From the NCBI RefSeq assembly GCF_017873965.1, contig NZ_JAGGKT010000003.1:1-64000 (forward strand): a DNA stretch of 64,000 bases, written 5' to 3'. Position 1 is the stretch's first letter; the number at the start of each line of letters is the position of its first letter. The stretch comes from Ammoniphilus resinae (GTDB lineage Bacteria; Bacillota; Bacilli; Aneurinibacillales; RAOX-1). The notes beneath the pieces are model-generated. The model made no database searches and was not told the origin of the DNA. It saw only the letters and a program-made list of their open reading frames with translations. Below are positions 59,933 through 64,000 of the stretch, piece by piece. The position numbers were made by a program, and so were the translations under genes.

Positions 59933-60283
59933 ATGTTAAACCAAAAAGAAGAATGGTTTAAACAATATTATGAATTAACCCTTGAGGCCGTTGAAAAAGA
60001 TGACCCTGAGCAGTTCGAAAGTTTTTTAAATGAACGTGAACAGCTGATTATGAGGATTAGCGCACTTGATGAATCAGCAGGGGAGATTATGCTCAATTCG
60101 ACCATTCGCTCCTATATTGAGAAAATTCAAGCGCTTGATAAAAAATGGATAGCAAGAATGGAGTTACATAAACAGGAAATGATGGGGAGAATTCGTTCCT
60201 TAAATAACGGTCGTATGCTTCGGAATCAGTATCAACAAGAGTATCAAGTGGCAGATGGAATCTTTTATGACAAAAGAAAATGA
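59933..60283 (+). CDS. fliT: FliT-type export chaperone
   Basis: A 116-residue helical protein after fliD. The outline, YELTLEAVEKDDPEQFESFL with ILNEREQLIMRIS-like central helices and a basic end, matches FliT, the chaperone of FliD, in sequence position (fliD-fliT-fliS or fliD-fliS-fliT). Similarity to known FliT is weak, as usual for this family, so location counts most. Confidence 0.75.
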   Translation: MLNQKEEWFKQYYELTLEAVEKDDPEQFESFLNEREQLIMRISALDESAGEIMLNSTIRSYIEKIQALDKKWIARMELHKQEMMGRIRSLNNGRMLRNQYQQEYQVADGIFYDKRK

Positions 60284-60332
60284 TATGTCTTATAAACGTG
60301 GTTGACTGTCTAGCCCGAACAGGAGGAGCAAT

Positions 60333-60716
60333 ATGGTAACGAATAGAGCACTTGAATATCAAAGAAACCAGGTACAAACAGCTTCGCCCGAAGAATTGAC
60401 TTTTATGTTGTACAATGGGTTAGTTAAATTCATTAAACAAGGAAAAAAAGAAATCGAAAACAAACAAATTGAACAAGCTAATAATTATGTCATTCGTGCA
60501 CAGGATATCCTTTCCGAACTTATGCTTACTTTAAACATGGATTACGAGATCTCTAAGCAATTAATGCCCCTGTATGACTATATGAAAAATGGTTTAGTCC
60601 AAGCTAATCTTCAAAAGGATCTTGAGAAATTGTTGGAGATAGAGGAAATGGCTGTAGAGTTAAAAGAAACATGGGCACAAGCAATGAAAATTGCAAAAAA
60701 AACAGCAGGTACTTAA
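60333..60716 (+). CDS. fliS: Flagellin export chaperone FliS
   Basis: A 127-residue chaperone for flagellin: LEYQRNQVQTASPEELTFML at the start, IKQGKKEIENKQIEQANNYV in the middle, and LKETWAQAMK near the end. It also interacts with FlgM in some bacteria. Length and motifs are standard, and it probably serves flagellin 1 (no fliS lies near hag). AGGAGGAG precedes the ATG. Confidence 0.95.
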   Translation: MVTNRALEYQRNQVQTASPEELTFMLYNGLVKFIKQGKKEIENKQIEQANNYVIRAQDILSELMLTLNMDYEISKQLMPLYDYMKNGLVQANLQKDLEKLLEIEEMAVELKETWAQAMKIAKKTAGT

Positions 60717-60724
60717 ATAAAAAG

Positions 60725-60768
60725 GATGAGAAAAGACTTAGACGTTTTTTGTCTGGTCTTTTTCTCAT
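60725..60768 (+). terminator. Probable terminator after fliS
   Basis: ATGAGAAAAGAC and GTCTTTTTCTCAT form a 12-bp stem with a bulge and an inner hairpin. The T-run lies within the right arm rather than after it. A gap of about 150 bases without a gene to cheY follows. Confidence 0.55.
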
Positions 60769-60923
60769 GTTTCGTCAATTTTTGTGAATATTTGACAGAT
60801 GTTTATTGTTTTTTCCTAGTTATTCCTCTATTATTTAATTAATAAAATGATACTTTATGATTATATCAAAGATAACAGTAAGGACTATTCCTATCATTGA
60901 TAAATAACTCCTGGAGGGAAAGT

Positions 60924-61286
60924 ATGGCTAACAGAATTCTTATCGTTGATGACGCAGCTTTTATGAGAATGATGATCAAGGATATTTTAACGAAGAATGG
61001 ATTCAGTGTAGTTGGAGAAGCTAGTGACGGTGTACAAGCTGTAGAAAAATTTAAAGAGCTTAATCCCGATTTGGTGACGATGGATATTACGATGCCGGAA
61101 ATGGACGGCATTTCGGCGGTGAAAGAGATAAAGAAGATAGATTCAAATGCAAAGATCATAATGTGTTCGGCTATGGGGCAACAGGCCATGGTAATTGACG
61201 CCATCCAGGCAGGTGCAAAGGATTTTATTGTTAAACCCTTCCAAGCAGATCGTGTTTTAGAGGCTATTAATAAAGTTATTGGCTAA
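60924..61286 (+). CDS. cheY: Chemotaxis response regulator CheY
   Basis: A 120-residue single receiver domain. ILIVDDAAFMR supplies the acidic pocket, VTMDITMPEMDG the phospho-acceptor Asp, and MCSAMGQQ and DFIVKPF the switch Thr/Ser and Lys. CheA phosphorylates it; CheY-P binds FliM and, in Bacillus, promotes counter-clockwise swimming. ATG 60924 follows GGAGGG at a distance of 6. The more common Bacillus context is between fliY and fliZ; here it opens a cheY-cheB-cheA operon. Confidence 0.96.
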   Translation: MANRILIVDDAAFMRMMIKDILTKNGFSVVGEASDGVQAVEKFKELNPDLVTMDITMPEMDGISAVKEIKKIDSNAKIIMCSAMGQQAMVIDAIQAGAKDFIVKPFQADRVLEAINKVIG

Positions 61287-61315
61287 AGGAGATCTCGCAG
61301 ATTGGAGATGTATGG

Positions 61316-62437
61316 ATGGAGAAAATAAGGGTTTTGGTCGTTGACGATTCTGCTTTCATGAGAAAGGTTATTTCCGACATTCTTTCATCCAATATAGAAA
61401 TAGAAATAATAGGAACAGCAAGGAATGGTATGGAAGCGATCCAAAAAATCCAGGATCTTCGACCCGATGTTATGACACTTGATATAGAGATGCCTGTAAT
61501 GAATGGAATCGAAACACTAAAAATGGTCATGAAGACACAACCACTCCCCGTAATTATGATTAGTAGTTTAACTCAAGAAGGCGCCACAGCTACTTTTGAA
61601 GCCCTTGAGCTTGGGGCAGTGGATTTTATCCCAAAACCATCAGGACCTATTTCTCTCGATATACATAAGGTACAAGAGCAGATCATCGGGAAAGTTATCG
61701 CAGCATCAAAAGCAAGGATTCTTGGGAAACAGACGAAATTTTCACATGGGAACGTAACTCCTGCTGCACCACCCGTAAAGATGGAGCCGTTGTTAAGTAA
61801 GAAATCAAGCCCAAATCATATAAGGGAACAAAGATCTCCATCTGGGATCCCCCATTTAATTGCTATTGGTTCTTCTACTGGTGGGCCGAATGCATTGCAG
61901 CAGGTTTTGAAGAATCTCCCAAAACAACTCAATGCAGCTATATTTATTGTACAGCATATGCCTCCCGGTTTTACTAAATCTCTTTCTGAGAGGTTAAATT
62001 CATTATGTGAAATTCAAGTGGTTGAAGCTGAAGATGGTATGATCGCAAAGGCGGGGTACGCCTATATTGCTCCTGGAAGCTATCATATGGAGGTTAAAGA
62101 TGGCCGGGACGGTGAATTAGTTATTACCTTAAACCAAAGGGAACCCAAGAGTGGACATAGACCTTCTGTTGATGTATTGTTTGACTCCCTTGCCAAGGTC
62201 CAACATGTAAGCAAATTTGCTGTGATCTTGACTGGAATGGGAAGTGACGGAACAAACGGTTTAAAAAACCTAAAAGAAACAGGGTGTAAAGAAGCAATTG
62301 CTGAAGACGCAAGTACTTGTGTTGTCTTTGGTATGCCAAGGGCAGCCATCTCCTCTGGAAATATAGATACAGTTTTACCGCTCTTTCAGATAGGTTCTTA
62401 TCTCACAAAAATAACAAATAATTACGGCAAACTATAG
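61316..62437 (+). CDS. cheB: Chemotaxis methylesterase CheB
   Basis: CheB removes methyl groups from (or deamidates) MCP glutamates when phosphorylated by CheA. The 373-residue protein has a receiver domain (VLVVDDSAFMRKV, LTLDIEMPVMNG, FIPKPSGP) and a C-terminal esterase with the triad Ser (AIGSSTGGPNAL), His (IVQHMPPGFT) and Asp (LTGMGSDGTNG). Follows cheY by 29 bases. Confidence 0.97.
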   Translation: MEKIRVLVVDDSAFMRKVISDILSSNIEIEIIGTARNGMEAIQKIQDLRPDVMTLDIEMPVMNGIETLKMVMKTQPLPVIMISSLTQEGATATFEALELGAVDFIPKPSGPISLDIHKVQEQIIGKVIAASKARILGKQTKFSHGNVTPAAPPVKMEPLLSKKSSPNHIREQRSPSGIPHLIAIGSSTGGPNALQQVLKNLPKQLNAAIFIVQHMPPGFTKSLSERLNSLCEIQVVEAEDGMIAKAGYAYIAPGSYHMEVKDGRDGELVITLNQREPKSGHRPSVDVLFDSLAKVQHVSKFAVILTGMGSDGTNGLKNLKETGCKEAIAEDASTCVVFGMPRAAISSGNIDTVLPLFQIGSYLTKITNNYGKL

Positions 62438-62451
62438 AAAGGAGGGGAAGA

Positions 62452-64000
62452 ATGATGGAAATGAATCAATATCTTGATATGTTTCTGGAAGAGTCCAAAG
62501 AACATTTACAGTCCATTAATGATCACTTGCTTGTGCTAGAGAATAAGCCATCCAGCATGGATGAGGTGAATGAAATCTTCCGTTCCGCTCACACCCTTAA
62601 AGGAATGGCGGCAACGATGGGCTTTGAAGATATGGCTAAATTAACCCATGAAATGGAGAACGTATTGGATCAAGTGAAAAGTGGGAAGATGGCCATTCGT
62701 CCAGATATCATGGACATCATATTCCAGTGCGTTGATATATTAGAAGGGATGGTATATTCGATCTCGGAAAACGGAGACGGTCGGTTTGATGTATCAGAAG
62801 CGGTAAATGGATTGAGAAGAATCCTGAAGGGGGAGACAGCTTCGACACAGGCCATTGGAGATTCCGCACAGAATGAAGACCCTATCGCTCAGGAGGAAAT
62901 TCCATTCGATGAATATGAAATGACAGTTCTGAAGCAATCTATTGAGAGTGGTTACTCCGCTTTATGGATCAAAACAACAGTACGCAACGATTGTGTTCTT
63001 AAGGCGGCGCGGGCTTACATGGTTTACAACAGCCTGGAGTCCGTTGGAGAAATTATTAAGTGTATCCCTTCTGTAGAGGAATTAGAAGAAGAAAAATTCG
63101 ACAAGTCTTTTGATCTTGTGATCCTTACCCACAAAAGTGAAGAGGAACTGAAAAAAATTGTGTTGAATGTTTCTGAGATTGATTCAGCAGAAATACGAAC
63201 CATTGATCTAAAATCAGAAGCAAAAGAGAATAAGAAAGAGGAACACGAACAAAGTCTACAATCTCCCAAAGCTTCAGACCAATCTTCGGCTAATGGAAAT
63301 CTGCCGGTGACTGGTGATAGCACCAATGGGCAGAAAAAACATACCACAAGCAAGACAATCCGTGTTGATATTGAACGTTTGGATGTCTTAATGAATTTAT
63401 TTAGTGAACTTGTCATCGATCGTGGGAGACTCGATCAATTAGCAAAAGAACTACTTAATGGTCCTTTAAGCGAAACCGTTGAACATATGAACCGAATTAC
63501 TGGTGATCTGCAAAATATCATTTTAAACATGAGAATGATTCCTGTTGAACAGGTCTTTAACCGTTTTCCGCGAATGGTCCGTGATTTAAGCAGAGAACTT
63601 CAAAAGAACCTCACGTTACAAATTGAAGGGGCGGAGACAGAATTAGACCGTACCTTAATTGATGAAATTGGTGATCCTTTAGTCCATCTTTTACGAAATT
63701 CTATCGACCACGGAGTGGAAAGTCCAGAGGAACGTAAAAAAGCTGGAAAACCAGAAATGGGTACGATCCTGCTTAAGGCCTTTCATAGTGGAAACCATGT
63801 TTTTATTGAAGTAAAGGATGACGGAAGAGGAATTAATCGTGCTAAAGTTCTAAAGAAAGCTATAGAAAAAGGAATTGTTAGCGAGCAACAAAGTTCTTCT
63901 TTAACAGATAAACAAGTGTATGATCTCTTATTCTCTGCAGGGTTTAGTACCGCAGAAAAATTATCAGATATATCCGGTAGAGGCGTCGGTTTAGATGTTG
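62452..64000 (+). CDS. cheA: Chemotaxis histidine kinase CheA (partial, cut by window end)
   Basis: CheA phosphorylates CheY and CheB in response to MCP signals. The 516 residues visible include the P1/HPt domain with the phospho-accepting His (RSAHTLKGMAATMGF), the P2 region for CheY/CheB docking (about 155-235), a charged linker, the P3 dimer domain (RLDVLMNLFSELVIDRGRLD), and the P4 kinase with N box (LLRNSIDHGVESPEERKKAG), G1 (VKDDGRGINR) and G2 (SGRGVGLDV) before the end. AAAGGAGGGG precedes the ATG. CheW and the rest presumably follow outside. Confidence 0.96.
   Translation, partial: MMEMNQYLDMFLEESKEHLQSINDHLLVLENKPSSMDEVNEIFRSAHTLKGMAATMGFEDMAKLTHEMENVLDQVKSGKMAIRPDIMDIIFQCVDILEGMVYSISENGDGRFDVSEAVNGLRRILKGETASTQAIGDSAQNEDPIAQEEIPFDEYEMTVLKQSIESGYSALWIKTTVRNDCVLKAARAYMVYNSLESVGEIIKCIPSVEELEEEKFDKSFDLVILTHKSEEELKKIVLNVSEIDSAEIRTIDLKSEAKENKKEEHEQSLQSPKASDQSSANGNLPVTGDSTNGQKKHTTSKTIRVDIERLDVLMNLFSELVIDRGRLDQLAKELLNGPLSETVEHMNRITGDLQNIILNMRMIPVEQVFNRFPRMVRDLSRELQKNLTLQIEGAETELDRTLIDEIGDPLVHLLRNSIDHGVESPEERKKAGKPEMGTILLKAFHSGNHVFIEVKDDGRGINRAKVLKKAIEKGIVSEQQSSSLTDKQVYDLLFSAGFSTAEKLSDISGRGVGLDV

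Noticed and set aside
1-64000. tRNA, rRNA or insertion-sequence transposase genes
   Set aside because: No tRNA-like cloverleaf, rRNA stretch or DDE transposase frame was recognised by eye on either strand; a tRNAscan or IS search could still find a missed one.

Overview
The window is a chromosomal segment of a low-GC, flagellated, Gram-positive bacterium of the order Bacillales. The evidence is B. subtilis-type motility gene content and order (flhO-flhP, fliW-csrA-hag, yvyF-flgM-flgN-flgK-flgL, the CheC/FliN chimera FliY, FlaG-FliD-FliS), strong AGGAGG ribosome sites, frequent GTG and TTG starts, and SLH and copper-amine-oxidase-N (CuAO_N) stalk proteins typical of Paenibacillaceae-like cell walls. 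I cannot name the genus. Almost every confident gene belongs to motility, chemotaxis, cyclic di-GMP signalling or the cell surface.

Layout. 1-8.2 kb: motAB on the minus strand under a sigma-D-type promoter, then on the plus strand a FliL-like protein, a DUF6115 (SwrB-like) protein, a mini MltG-like protein, flhO, flhP, fliW, csrA and the main flagellin hag. The hag leader has a sigma-D promoter and a near-perfect CsrA-binding hairpin, matching the FliW-CsrA-flagellin homeostasis loop. 8.2-13.3 kb: an accessory island of small genes, a RadC-type JAB protein, a tyrosine recombinase with a damaged 5' end, paired strong hairpins, a retropepsin-like protease cassette and an RNase H-like protein. 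13.3-24.5 kb: surface and chemoreceptor genes. The standout is a minus-strand flagellin whose central domain is a von Willebrand A (VWA) domain with a MIDAS motif. It is interrupted by a one-base frameshift and followed by a secreted CuAO_N protein. Next come a polysaccharide deacetylase, an SLH protein, remnants of decayed MCP genes, a lipoprotein and an intact MCP.

24.7-34.5 kb: an uncharacterised 794/108-residue two-gene cassette, then a secondary export and flagellin operon (ylqH-like, ylqG-like, second ylqH-like, fliS2, flagellin 2, yaaR) and cheX. 34.7-40.5 kb: a cyclic di-GMP neighbourhood with a PAS-PAS-GGDEF-EAL-PilZ protein, a GEMM-I riboswitch before an unknown 102-residue gene, a YcgR-type PilZ protein and an unusual repeat-HTH membrane protein. 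40.6-46 kb: a 1332-residue SLH protein behind a sigma-D-like promoter, a secreted protein and a YjfB-like motility protein. 46-64 kb: FapA, yviE-like, yvyF, flgM-flgN-flgK-flgL, fliK-flgD-flgE-fliL-fliM-fliY, flaG-fliD-fliT-fliS and cheY-cheB-cheA, the last cut by the window edge.

How it works together. Sigma-D-like sites (TAAA, 16-base spacer, NCCGATAW-like -10) precede motA, hag, flgM and flaG-fliD, with weaker ones before the SLH gene and the second flagellin operon, so late flagellar genes and perhaps surface proteins share a regulon restrained by FlgM. Cyclic di-GMP proteins and the riboswitch could couple motility to a sessile or surface state. Three unrelated intergenic tandem arrays (20.0, 27.4 and 33.8 kb) share an architecture of short dyad hairpins at a period of about 52 bp; none of the known features explains them.
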